Origin: Halorarius halobius
GTDB lineage: Archaea > Halobacteriota > Halobacteria > Halobacteriales > Haloarculaceae
Assembly: GCF_024298865.1 (NCBI RefSeq)
Contig: NZ_CP101161.1
Coordinates: 1,757,227 to 1,821,226, forward strand
Direction of reading: 5' to 3'
Length of the DNA: 64,000 nucleotides
Position 1 is the stretch's first letter. Each line of letters begins with the position of its first letter. This document shows positions 25,130 through 33,191 of the stretch, piece after piece. Below the pieces are notes generated by a model. The model was not told the origin of the DNA, ran no database searches, and worked only from the letters and a program-made list of their open reading frames with translations. The translations under genes and the position numbers were made by a program.

Positions 25130-26107
25130 TCACTCCGGCTCCACGATACACCGGAAGCCGACGTGGCTCGTCGACGTGTCGACCGGCTCCGGGTACCGCG
25201 CGGCGGGCCGATACCGGAAGCAGTAGTTCGGGTCACAGAGATGCGACCCGCCTTTGAGCACCTTCCGTGGAATCCCGGCGGGGTCTCTCGGGTCGACGCT
25301 GTTCGCTTCGTCGACGCCCCGCGGGTTCGTCGGCGTACAGCACGACGGCGAGGCGTCGTCGCCCGCCTCGGGGTCGTCGCTGTACCAGTCCCGCGTCCAG
25401 TCCCAGACGTTGCCCGCGACGTCGAACAGGCCGTAGCCGTTCGCCGGGAACTCGCCGACCGGCGAGGTCCGCTCGTAGCCGTCGCGGACGGCGTTCTCGT
25501 GGGGGAACTCGCCCTGCCAGCTGTTCGCCATCGGCTCGCCGTCGGGCTCGTGCTCGTCGCCCCAGACGAACCGTTTCCCGTCGAGGCCGCCGCGGGCGGC
25601 CCGCTCCCACTGGGCCTCCGTCGGGAGTCGCTTGCCGGCCCACTCGGCGAACGCCACCGCGTCCTCGTAGGCGACGTGGACGACCGGATGGTCGAGTTTC
25701 CCGTCGACGTCGCTGTCCGGGCCGAGGGGGTGTCGCCAGTCGGCGCCGGGGACGTACTCCCACCACTCGTTCGGGTTCCGGAGGTCGACCGGGCCGTCCG
25801 GCTTCGTGAACACCGCCGACCCCGGAACCAGGTTCTCCGGGTCCGCTCCGGGGTAGTCGTCGGGGTCGGGGTCGCGTTCGGCGACCGTCGTGTAGCCCGT
25901 GTCCTCGACGAACGCGGCGAACTCCCGGTTCGTCGTGGGCGTCCGATCCATCCAGAAGCCGTCGACTTCGACCTCGCGGACCGGGCGCTCCTCCGGGTAG
26001 AACTCGGTCGAGCCCATCCGGAAGGTGCCGCCCGGAATCCAGACCATCTCCGGCTCCGGCGGCTCGCTGGGGGGGTTCGTTCCGCTGGCAGGTGCGTCTC
26101 GTGACAT
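25130..26107 (-). CDS. Formylglycine-generating enzyme (sulfatase maturation)
   Basis: A 325-aa FGE/SUMF1-family enzyme that oxidises the CxPxR cysteine of sulfatases to formylglycine using oxygen and copper. The N-terminal MVWIPGGTFRMGS, RLPTEAQWERAARGG, GLFDVAGNVWDWTRDWY and the C-terminal GGSHLCDPNYCFRYRPAAR are diagnostic. The two catalytic cysteines, 291 and 296, have the five-residue spacing of human FGE Cys336/Cys341, so this is a true FGE and not just a domain relative. There is no signal peptide, so it acts in the cytoplasm, in keeping with the leaderless sulfatases at 15845-20494. First gene of a minus-strand run leading toward them. Confidence 0.93.
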   Translation of the reverse strand: MSRDAPASGTNPPSEPPEPEMVWIPGGTFRMGSTEFYPEERPVREVEVDGFWMDRTPTTNREFAAFVEDTGYTTVAERDPDPDDYPGADPENLVPGSAVFTKPDGPVDLRNPNEWWEYVPGADWRHPLGPDSDVDGKLDHPVVHVAYEDAVAFAEWAGKRLPTEAQWERAARGGLDGKRFVWGDEHEPDGEPMANSWQGEFPHENAVRDGYERTSPVGEFPANGYGLFDVAGNVWDWTRDWYSDDPEAGDDASPSCCTPTNPRGVDEANSVDPRDPAGIPRKVLKGGSHLCDPNYCFRYRPAARYPEPVDTSTSHVGFRCIVEPE

Positions 26108-26279
26108 GGTGGCGTCGTGACGGGTCGCCCGCCCGTCGACGTCGGGGCAGGTAGGACGCCAGTTCACCACGACCGCTGATTGTTACTCGTCGCCCAACCC
26201 GGAGTAAGGAACCGTCGCGTTGGGATAAGCCGCTGTTACGGGCGGCCCGTCCCCGCGGCCGCGAGGCTCGGCGGCGACC

Positions 26280-26489
26280 CTACCGCTCTCGGTCCGAATC
26301 GTCAGCCGCGTCGGGAAAGCAGTCGGCACAGTAGACGGCGGTCTCCAGCCGCTCGGCCGTCGCCAGCGGTGCGAGCTGGTAGCGCCGCTGGTCGTCCATC
26401 GCCACGTCCGTCGGGTCGTGTATCTCCCAGTAGTCGTCGCGCGGTTCGAGGAACACCGGTCGCAGGGCCGCGGTCAGCTCGTCCGGCAT
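26280..26489 (-). CDS. Small haloarchaeal protein with CxxC
   Basis: A 69-aa acidic soluble protein. It has one CxxC pair (YCADCF, near residue 55) and a conserved-looking start MPDELTAALRPVFLEPRDDYWEIHDP. A single CxxC could bind zinc as a dimer or act in redox chemistry. The start at 26489 is chosen because upstream in-frame sequence runs into the tandem repeat. It is divergent from the hydrolase at 26628. I do not recognise the family. Confidence 0.55.
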   Translation of the reverse strand: MPDELTAALRPVFLEPRDDYWEIHDPTDVAMDDQRRYQLAPLATAERLETAVYCADCFPDAADDSDRER

Positions 26490-26543
26490 AGCTCGACTGC
26501 CCACGTCCACCGGCAAAGCCGTTCGCCCCGACGCTTCCGGTCG

Positions 26544-26613
26544 AAAACAACCTGGTAACAACGTTGAGACGCGGCGTCAAAACAACCTGGTAACAACGTT
26601 GAGACGCGGCGTC
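26544..26613. repeat. Perfect 35-bp tandem duplication in a divergent promoter
   Basis: The 35-bp unit at 26544-26578 (beginning AAAACAACCTGGTAACAACG and ending GACGCGGCGTC) is repeated base for base at 26579-26613. It lies wholly between the minus-strand start at 26489 and the plus-strand start at 26628, the second copy ending 14 nt before the ATG. It is lower in GC than its surroundings. The duplication doubles any promoter or operator inside the unit. Confidence 0.95.
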
Positions 26614-26627
26614 GTCGAACTGCGCGT

Positions 26628-27269
26628 ATGGCCGACGCGACCACGACCGACGTGACGATACCGGCCGACGGCGTCGCTCTCGACGGCGAACTGGTCCTGC
26701 CCGAGGGCGCGACGGGGCTCGTTGTGTTCGCCCACGGGAGCGGGAGCAGTCGACACAGCCCGCGCAACAGCTACGTCGCGGGCGTGCTCCACGAGTACGG
26801 CCTCGGGACGCTACTGTTCGACCTGCTGACCGAGCGGGAGGACCGGAGCTACGAGACCCGGTTCGACATCGAGTTGCTGACGGCGCGACTGCTCGCGGCG
26901 ACCGACTGGCTCCGCGAGCGCGAGGACACCCGGGGACTCCGGCTCGGCTACTTCGGGTCGAGCACCGGCGCGGCGGCCGCGCTCCGGGCGGCCGCCGAGC
27001 GCGGCGACGACGTGGGCGCGGTCGTCTCGCGGGGCGGCCGGGTCGACATGGCCGCCGAGCGACTGCCCGAGATGCGGGCCGCGACGCTGTTCGTCGTCGG
27101 CGGCGCGGACACGCAGGTGCTCGAACTGAACCGCGACGCTTTCGAGCGACTCGACTGTACCAAGGAGCTGGAAGTCATCGAGGCCGCCGGCCACCTGTTC
27201 GAGGGTCCGGGCGAACTCGAGGCCGTCGCCGAACTCGCGGCCGAGTGGTTCCGGGAGCATCTCGGCTGA
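26628..27269 (+). CDS. Alpha/beta hydrolase (dienelactone hydrolase-like)
   Basis: A 213-aa cytoplasmic hydrolase. Family marks: VVFAHGSGSSRHSPRN oxyanion-hole segment, nucleophile elbow GSSTG at about residues 108-112, acid Asp in VVGGAD, and catalytic His in AAGHLFEGPG. It lacks a lid domain, as in small dienelactone-hydrolase-like esterases. The substrate is unknown. It stands alone, its promoter inside or next to the 35-bp tandem duplication, which would place two copies of any control site just ahead of its start codon. Confidence 0.82.
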   Translation: MADATTTDVTIPADGVALDGELVLPEGATGLVVFAHGSGSSRHSPRNSYVAGVLHEYGLGTLLFDLLTEREDRSYETRFDIELLTARLLAATDWLREREDTRGLRLGYFGSSTGAAAALRAAAERGDDVGAVVSRGGRVDMAAERLPEMRAATLFVVGGADTQVLELNRDAFERLDCTKELEVIEAAGHLFEGPGELEAVAELAAEWFREHLG

Positions 27270-27271
27270 CC

Positions 27272-27303
27272 GACCGGTGTGTGACGGCGACACACGACCG
27301 GTC
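27272..27303. promoter_or_regulatory. Long inverted repeat between two plus-strand genes
   Basis: Arms GACCGGTGTGTG (27272-27283) and CACACGACCGGTC (27291-27303) are complementary apart from one bulged base and would form a strong hairpin. The hydrolase stop lies just upstream and the TATA-like CGTTAATCC (27307-27315) of the DUF3179 gene just downstream. It may be a terminator-like hairpin or an operator next to the BRE of the next gene. Confidence 0.5.
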
Positions 27304-27338
27304 AACCGTTAATCCCGACTCCGTCCTCCTACCGACCG

Positions 27339-28451
27339 ATGGGACCCACTCGCCGGCAGTTCCTCGCGGCGGCCGGGCTCGGTGCGCTCGCGGGCTGTTC
27401 CACCCGAATAGACGGTGACCGCGACCGGGCGGACAGCCCGACGGCGACCACGCCGAGCCCCACCGCGACGTCGGTGCCCGGCGACAGCGTCGTCCCGACG
27501 GCCGACGAGCGCCTGCCGTTGCCGATGTCCCCCGGGGAACTCGAATCGCGGGCGGTCTCGGGCGGCCCGCCGAAAGACGGCATCCCCTCAATCGACGACC
27601 CCTCGTTCGTCCGCCCCGGCGCCGCCGACTTCCTCGACCGGGGCGACCCCGTGTTCGGGGTGGCGGTCGACGGCGCCGTGAAGGCGTATCCGCAGAAGAT
27701 ACTCGTCCACCACGAAATCGTCAACGACCGGCTCGGCGACCTCGCGGTCGCGGTGACGTACTGCCCGCTGACCGGCACCGTCCAGGGGTTCGAGCGCGGC
27801 GAGACGACGTTCGGCGTCTCCGGGCGGCTGATAAACAACAACCTCGTCATGTACGACCGCGCGACCGAGACCTGGTGGCCGCAGATACTCGCCACCTCGA
27901 TTCCGGGGCCGTGGAACCGGTCGCCCGGCACACACTCGCTCCGCGAGTTCCGACTCGTGTGGACGACGTGGGGCCAGTGGGTGGACCACCATCCAGACAC
28001 GCGAGTGCTCTCGACGGAGACCGGCTACGCCCGCAACTACGGGAACGACCCGTACGGCTCGTACAACCCCGTCAGCGGCTACTACGAGACGGAGAGCACG
28101 CTGTTTGCCGTCCTCAACGAGGACGACCGGTTCGGCCGGAAGCGCGTGTTCATGGGCGCACGAACGCCCGACGGCGCCGCTGGCGTCGACAAGTCGACGC
28201 TCCTGGACGAGCGGGTCGTGACCGGCGAGATGGGCGACACACCGGTCGTCGCCGTCGCCGACCCGCGGCTCGATACCGGCTACGTCTACCTCAACCCCGA
28301 CGGAAGGGAGGTGACCGCCGACGAGGCGACGGTGCGGGTGGACGGCACCGCCCACGACCCCGACAGCCTGCCGCTGGAGGGGGTCCACACGTTCGACGCG
28401 ATGTGGTTCGCCTGGCACGGCTACTACCCCGAGACGGATGTCTATGCGTGA
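27339..28451 (+). CDS. DUF3179 Tat lipoprotein
   Basis: A 370-aa exported protein. The start has a Tat motif (TRRQFLAAAGLGALAGC) with the lipobox Cys at residue 20, then a Thr/Pro-rich linker. The body matches DUF3179: DPVFGVAVDGAVKAYPQKIL, HHEIVNDRLGDLAVAVTYCPLTGTVQGF, WWPQILATSIPG and WGQWVDHHPDTRVLS. Function of the family is unknown; it contains a conserved YCPLTGT cysteine. A TATA element 26-30 nt ahead of the ATG supports this start. It overlaps the following membrane protein gene by 14 nt (8 if the second ATG is used), so the two are translationally coupled and likely work together. Confidence 0.88.
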   Translation: MGPTRRQFLAAAGLGALAGCSTRIDGDRDRADSPTATTPSPTATSVPGDSVVPTADERLPLPMSPGELESRAVSGGPPKDGIPSIDDPSFVRPGAADFLDRGDPVFGVAVDGAVKAYPQKILVHHEIVNDRLGDLAVAVTYCPLTGTVQGFERGETTFGVSGRLINNNLVMYDRATETWWPQILATSIPGPWNRSPGTHSLREFRLVWTTWGQWVDHHPDTRVLSTETGYARNYGNDPYGSYNPVSGYYETESTLFAVLNEDDRFGRKRVFMGARTPDGAAGVDKSTLLDERVVTGEMGDTPVVAVADPRLDTGYVYLNPDGREVTADEATVRVDGTAHDPDSLPLEGVHTFDAMWFAWHGYYPETDVYA

Positions 28452-29037
28452 CCGTATCCCACTGGGTCGGCTCGGTGCCGCCGTCGCCAGCACGCGGGCC
28501 GGCGTGCGGGCGGTGTTCGGCCGCCGCGACGCCAGGCTGGTCGTCGCCGGGACCACCGTCGGCTACCTCCTCGTCTACCTGTACGCGCTCGGGCATCTCG
28601 CCCCGGGTATCGGCGGGTTCGAGGTGGTCGTCGTCGCGGACGCGCTCTCGACGTTCGTCCGGCCGGCGCTCGGCCCGCTCTCCTTTACACCGGTCGCTCG
28701 CGTCACGCTGGGGCCGGTCACCTACCTGTTCTCGCTGAACACGCTGTTGGGCCTCGGTGTCGCCGTTCTCGTCGGGCTGAACCTGGGGCTCACGTATCTC
28801 GCGTGGCGACAGCCCGCCGCCTGCGGCGTCGGCTCCTCGTCGTCCGGTCTGCTCGCGAGCGTCCCGGCCGTGCTGTCGGGCACCGCCTGCTGTGGCCCGG
28901 TCGTCCTCATCGTGCTGGGTATCCAGGCGTCGGGCATCGTCGTGGCGGCGTTCCAGTTCCTGTTGCCCGTCGCGGTCGTCCTGCTGGTCGGGAGCCTCCT
29001 GCTCGTCGGCCGGCAGATCGACCCGGCGCGGCTGTGA
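28438..29037 (+). CDS. Small polytopic membrane protein coupled to DUF3179
   Basis: A 199-aa protein with about five helices. A conserved-looking segment GTACCGPVVLIVLGIQASG places two adjacent cysteines near a membrane helix, a pattern seen in prokaryotic membrane proteins that accompany metal or redox systems. Two start codons are available (28438 and 28444); both lie inside the end of the DUF3179 gene, so translation is coupled. No family name is certain. The DUF3179 partner also has a conserved cysteine (YCPLTG), and a joint redox or assembly role at the membrane is possible but is inference. Confidence 0.68.
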   Translation: MSMRDRIPLGRLGAAVASTRAGVRAVFGRRDARLVVAGTTVGYLLVYLYALGHLAPGIGGFEVVVVADALSTFVRPALGPLSFTPVARVTLGPVTYLFSLNTLLGLGVAVLVGLNLGLTYLAWRQPAACGVGSSSSGLLASVPAVLSGTACCGPVVLIVLGIQASGIVVAAFQFLLPVAVVLLVGSLLLVGRQIDPARL

Positions 29038-29069
29038 GGCGGGCGTCCCGGCCACACCGTTTACGCCGC

Positions 29070-29876
29070 TCAGAACTCGTCGGCGGGCTTCGGGTCGGCG
29101 CGGTTTCGAAATTCCGCGTAGAGACGCTCGGCCCACGTGCGCACTCGGTCGTCGGTCGTTTCGAGGAGCGCCCGGGGGAGGCCGTCACCGTCGGCCAGGC
29201 CGACCTGCACGGCCCCCTCGTCCGGAATGCCGAGATAGAACGGAACGTCCTCGTCGGCCACCCAAACCGACGACCGCCCGGTTTGCACCGTCTTCCGCAT
29301 CAGCGGTGCGAACTCGTCGGACTCCATCGTCGATTCGACGGCCGGCGGCACGACCGTCTCGACGTCGAGCCCGTGTTCGGTGACCTGTTCGACGAGGGTC
29401 CCCGTCGATTCGCGGTCGATAGCCGGAAGCAGGATGCGGAGTCGGCCGGCGGTGTGGAGAATCCCCGTCTGCTTTCTGGCGGGAGCGTAGGGGTCGGCGT
29501 CCGTCGAGTACGTCACCGTGACGTCGCTCGCCGCGAGGAAGTCGGGGCTCTCGACGTCGGACGGAAACCACCGGAGGAACTCCGCGAGTTCATCGACCCT
29601 GTCGACCGTGTCGAGCAGTCGGTCGAAGGCGGTCGCGACGTGCTGGCCGGCACGCGTCAGCCGGTATGCACCGTCGGACTTCTCGACCCATCCCCGCTCC
29701 GCCAGCGACCGGAGTGCGCGTGACACCGTCGTTCGAGACGCGTCCAGTCGGTCCCGAAGCTGGCGATTTGTCACCGACTCCGCCTCCGCCAGGGCGTCCA
29801 TGATTCGAACGCGGGACTCCGCCCGTGCGAGAAACAGCACCTGCTCGCGTGGAACGTCCGAGTCGTCACCGTTCAT
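29070..29876 (-). CDS. FilR1-type winged-helix transcriptional regulator
   Basis: A 268-aa regulator. Residues 10-80 form a winged helix (LARAESRVRIMDALAEAE, RTTVSRALRSLAERGWVEKSDGAY). The remainder is the ligand-binding domain named after methanogenesis regulator FilR1, with pattern LRWFPSDVESPDFLAASDVTV and, near the end, EDVPFYLGIPDEGAVQVGLAD and VRTWAERLYAEFR. The ligand is unknown. Divergent from the secreted GH5-like gene, with the TGTGCACGG direct repeat between them, so control of that gene and itself is likely. ATG 29876 is used; the upstream in-frame GTG would place the operator inside the gene. Relatives: 58122-58877 and the N-terminus of 59030-62329. Confidence 0.82.
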   Translation of the reverse strand: MNGDDSDVPREQVLFLARAESRVRIMDALAEAESVTNRQLRDRLDASRTTVSRALRSLAERGWVEKSDGAYRLTRAGQHVATAFDRLLDTVDRVDELAEFLRWFPSDVESPDFLAASDVTVTYSTDADPYAPARKQTGILHTAGRLRILLPAIDRESTGTLVEQVTEHGLDVETVVPPAVESTMESDEFAPLMRKTVQTGRSSVWVADEDVPFYLGIPDEGAVQVGLADGDGLPRALLETTDDRVRTWAERLYAEFRNRADPKPADEF

Positions 29877-29911
29877 CCGTGGGCCGACCGTAGCGCCCCG
29901 GACGGGAAAAA

Positions 29912-29949
29912 TGTGCACGGTGTGCACGGTTCCCGCCCGGTAGTATAAT
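29912..29949. promoter_or_regulatory. TGTGCACGG direct repeat plus TATA in a divergent promoter
   Basis: TGTGCACGG occurs twice head to tail (29912-29920 and 29921-29929), making GTGCACGGTGTGCAC with dyad symmetry. The TATA element AGTATAAT (29942-29949) for the GH5-like gene follows, 29-36 nt before its ATG. A related site, GTGCACGGTCTGCAC, lies at 58106-58120 next to another FilR1-type gene. Confidence 0.6.
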
Positions 29950-29977
29950 CAGCCTCTCGTCTGCCTCTCCTGTATCG

Positions 29978-31624
29978 ATGGTCGACGACCACATCTCCCG
30001 CCGGAAACTGCTCACGGCCGTGGGGGCCGTCGGCGGCGTCGCTGGCTGTTCGGGCGTGCTGGACGACGGGGATGCCGGGGCGACCGGAACGCCCTCGCCC
30101 GACTCTCCGACGGATACCGACCCGGGGTTGACGGAGGGTGAGATAACGGCCGTCGAAATTGCGCCCACGGAGCCGGAAACGGGTGAGTACGTCGACCTCT
30201 CCGTGACGGTGGCGAACGGCCACGACACGTCCAGTACCGGCACGCTTCGCGTCTCGGTCGGCGAGGACGTCTCCGAACACCGCGTCACGATACCCGCCGA
30301 CGACACCACCACCCGAACGCTCACTGCCGAACGGTGGCAGGCAGGCACCCACGAAGTGGCCGTCGAACTCTTCGGGGCCAGCGGTCCCGTCGACGCCGCG
30401 GGAACGACGTTCGACGTCGTCCCCACACACGACGCGTTCGTCGAGGTGTCGGGGACGGAGTTCGTCATCGACGGGGAGCCGGTCTACTACAGCGGCGGTC
30501 ACAGCGGGGGGAACCTCAACTCCCGAACCTCCTCCGACGAGGAGAACGGGTTCGAGTACGAGTACGACGACGCCTTCGAGGGCGACCACTACGTGGCGGA
30601 CTTCATGCGATACGCGGCGGCGTACGACATGTCCGTCATCCGCGTCGTGGCCGCGGCCATCTCGTGGGCCGAGGACAGTCTCGTCCACGAAGCGCCGGGC
30701 GAGTTCAACGAGGCGTGGTTCGAACTGTTCGACACCGTCGTCGCGGAGGCGAAGCGGAACGACATCCGACTCGTCATCTCGCCGCTCAGTCACGACATGA
30801 ACCTCGCGCCGTCGCCGGGCGCCTACGCGCAGTGGTCCGACACGGTCGACAAAGACCAGAACCGGGACGCCATCTACGACTCGTTTTACGAGGACGAGCA
30901 GGCGAAACAGTACTACAAGAACTTCCTCGAGAAACTGCTCACCCGGGAGAACCACATCACCGGCATCGAGTATCGCGAGGACCCGACGATACTGATGTTG
31001 GAGTGTGGCAACGAAATCGAGTACGCGCTGTACGACGACCGCGGGAAATCCCTCGCCGACTGGTACGACGAAATCGCCCGCTACATCAAATCACTCGACG
31101 AAAACCATCTCGTGGGGAGCGGGATGTACGGGAGCGACGCCCGCAACGAGTTCGTCACCGACCACCGGAGCGAGGCCATCGACGTGTGTTCGTTCCACCT
31201 GTACCCGAAATACCCGAACCGACGGGACATCGCGGAGAAGCCCTACGAGGAGGACCCGGTTCACGACATGTCGATAGAGGAGATGTCCGACTACGTCGAA
31301 CGCAAAATCGAGACCGCACATTCGGAACTCGGGAAGCCGGTCATCCTCGGCGAGTTCAACGTCCCGCAGTTCCCGGACATCTACGGGTGGGACCTCGAAC
31401 TCCGCCGGGAGTTCTTCGAAGCGATGTACGACGCCGCCGACCGCGCTGACCTCAACGGCGTCCACGCGTTCGCGCTGACGCTCAACGAGAAATGCACCGA
31501 GGAGGTCCGCATCACCGACTGCCGGGCGGAAAACGGCATCTACCCCGACGACGAGTTGCTCTCGCTCATCACCGCGTACGGCGATACCGTCGCGGCGAAG
31601 TCGGACGCGTCGATGACGGAGTAG
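29978..31624 (+). CDS. Secreted GH5-like glycoside hydrolase, Tat lipoprotein
   Basis: A 548-aa exported enzyme, probably a beta-mannanase or related endo-glycanase. The N-terminus has a Tat motif (SRRKLLTAVG) and lipobox Cys24, an acidic Pro/Thr linker, then a beta-sandwich of about 90 residues (VEIAPTEPETGEYVDLSVTV). The catalytic TIM barrel starts at about 150 (FVEVSGTEFVIDGEPVYYSG). The acid/base is Glu346 in ECGNEIEY and the nucleophile Glu459 in ILGEFN, the clan GH-A arrangement. A clear TATA element supports ATG 29978 and a leaderless transcript. The FilR1-type gene divergent to it is the probable regulator. Confidence 0.83.
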   Translation: MVDDHISRRKLLTAVGAVGGVAGCSGVLDDGDAGATGTPSPDSPTDTDPGLTEGEITAVEIAPTEPETGEYVDLSVTVANGHDTSSTGTLRVSVGEDVSEHRVTIPADDTTTRTLTAERWQAGTHEVAVELFGASGPVDAAGTTFDVVPTHDAFVEVSGTEFVIDGEPVYYSGGHSGGNLNSRTSSDEENGFEYEYDDAFEGDHYVADFMRYAAAYDMSVIRVVAAAISWAEDSLVHEAPGEFNEAWFELFDTVVAEAKRNDIRLVISPLSHDMNLAPSPGAYAQWSDTVDKDQNRDAIYDSFYEDEQAKQYYKNFLEKLLTRENHITGIEYREDPTILMLECGNEIEYALYDDRGKSLADWYDEIARYIKSLDENHLVGSGMYGSDARNEFVTDHRSEAIDVCSFHLYPKYPNRRDIAEKPYEEDPVHDMSIEEMSDYVERKIETAHSELGKPVILGEFNVPQFPDIYGWDLELRREFFEAMYDAADRADLNGVHAFALTLNEKCTEEVRITDCRAENGIYPDDELLSLITAYGDTVAAKSDASMTE

Positions 31625-31672
31625 CGGCCGGTCGTGGGCTCCTGGTGGCCCAGTTCGCACACTCGACCTACG

Positions 31673-31678
31673 TTTATA
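31673..31678 (+). promoter_or_regulatory. TATA element for the flavoprotein gene
   Basis: TTTATA 25-30 nt upstream of the GTG at 31703. It decides the start: the in-frame ATG further upstream would lie before the promoter. Confidence 0.65.
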
Positions 31679-31702
31679 TCTCGGGTCGTCGAACCCGGAG
31701 CC

Positions 31703-33112
31703 GTGTCAACGTTCGTCGTCGTCGGCGGGGACGCCGCCGGCATGTCCGCGGCCAGCAAAGCCAAACGCGACGACCCCGACCTGGAGGTGGTCGTGTTCGA
31801 GAAGGGCGAGTGGGTCTCCTACGGCGCCTGTGGCCTCCCGTACTACGTCAAAGGCGAGATACAGTCGCTGGAGGAGCTCGTCTCGGTCACGCCCGAACAG
31901 TTCCGCGAGGAGCGCGACATCGACCTGCGGACGGGCCACGAGGTGGTCGACATCGACACGGACGACCGGACCGTCACCGCTCGACACGACGGCGGCGAGG
32001 TCGTCCAGTCGTACGACCACCTGCTCGTGGCGACCGGGGCACGGGCGGTGACGCCGCCGATAGACGGCCTCGACCGGTCGGGCGTGTTCACCCTCGGGTC
32101 GATGTCCGACGGGAAGCAACTGCGCGAGTACGTCGCCCGCGCCCGGGAGTCGGGCGACCTCCAGCAACCGGACCGCGGCCCGGCCTGCCAGTTCCTCGAG
32201 AACTGCACCGGACCGGTCGGCATCGTCGGCGGCGGCTACATCGGCGTCGAGATGGCCGAAGCCCTCGCGGCCAACGGGTTCGAGGTCCACCTGTTCCAGC
32301 GGGGCGACCGCGTGCTCAAACAGTTCAGCGAGGCGACCAGCGAGGCCGTCCTCGACCACCTCGACGAGCAGGACGTCAGGGTGTATCTCGGCGCCGACGT
32401 CGAGGCACTCGCCGGCGACGACGCCGTCGCGGCCGTCGAGACGGCCGACGAGCGCGTCCCGGTCGAGATGGTGCTCGTGGGCACGGGCGTCCGCCCCCGG
32501 ACCGACCTCGCGGCGGCGGCCGGCATCGAACTCGGCGAGACGGGCGCGATAGCGACCGACGCTTACCGGGAGACGAACGCCCCCGACGTATACGCGGCCG
32601 GCGACTGCGCGGAGGCGACCCACGTCGTCACCGGCGACCCGGTGTACGTGCCGCTGGCGCTGACTGCCAACCGCCACGGCAGGGCCGTCGGGCAGACGGT
32701 CGCCGGCACCCCCACGGAGGGCGGCGGCGTCGCGGGTACGGCCGCGGTGAAGGCGTTCGAGGTGGAGGCGGCCCGCACGGGCTGTCTCGACCACGACGAG
32801 GCCCGCGCGGCCGGCTTCGACCCGCTGACCGAGACCATCGAGGCGAAGTCGCGGGCGGGCTACTACCCCGAGGGCGGCACCGTCCGCGTGACACTCACCG
32901 TCGACCGGCCCACGGGGCGCGTGCTGGGCGGCAGTCTCGTCTCCGAGTACGGCGAGGGGGCGGTCCACCGGAGCCACGCCCTCGTCGGAGCGGTGACGGA
33001 GGGCGTCGCCGTCGACGAGTTGTCGAACTACGACCTCGCGTACGCGCCGCCGTTCAACACGACGTGGGACCCCGTGTTGACCGCCGCGAAGGTGGTCGAC
33101 GGGACGCGGTGA
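31703..33112 (+). CDS. FAD-dependent NAD(P)H oxidase / CoA-disulfide reductase family
   Basis: A 469-aa flavoprotein. The FAD-binding STFVVVGGDAAGMSAASKA opens the protein; the single redox Cys43 in SYGACGLPYY is the position used by CoA-disulfide reductase, NADH oxidase and NADH peroxidase; the NAD(P)H site is GPVGIVGGGYIGVEMAEAL; and DVYAAGDCAE is the second FAD motif. The C-terminal domain ends in YAPPFNTTWDPV, the usual dimerisation end of CoADR/NOX proteins. Haloarchaea use CoA and gamma-glutamylcysteine as thiols, so CoA-disulfide reduction or oxygen reduction are both possible. Start is GTG, decided by the TATA element. Confidence 0.88.
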   Translation: MSTFVVVGGDAAGMSAASKAKRDDPDLEVVVFEKGEWVSYGACGLPYYVKGEIQSLEELVSVTPEQFREERDIDLRTGHEVVDIDTDDRTVTARHDGGEVVQSYDHLLVATGARAVTPPIDGLDRSGVFTLGSMSDGKQLREYVARARESGDLQQPDRGPACQFLENCTGPVGIVGGGYIGVEMAEALAANGFEVHLFQRGDRVLKQFSEATSEAVLDHLDEQDVRVYLGADVEALAGDDAVAAVETADERVPVEMVLVGTGVRPRTDLAAAAGIELGETGAIATDAYRETNAPDVYAAGDCAEATHVVTGDPVYVPLALTANRHGRAVGQTVAGTPTEGGGVAGTAAVKAFEVEAARTGCLDHDEARAAGFDPLTETIEAKSRAGYYPEGGTVRVTLTVDRPTGRVLGGSLVSEYGEGAVHRSHALVGAVTEGVAVDELSNYDLAYAPPFNTTWDPVLTAAKVVDGTR

Positions 33113-33191
33113 CCGGCCGGGCGCTCGGCGGAGGGCGGCCCCCCGCCGTTCGAGACGCGGATTTATTCGTCCGGTCGTGGACGTTCGGCGT

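Noticed and set aside
26544..26613. CRISPR array
   Set aside because: Only two copies, directly adjacent with no spacer.
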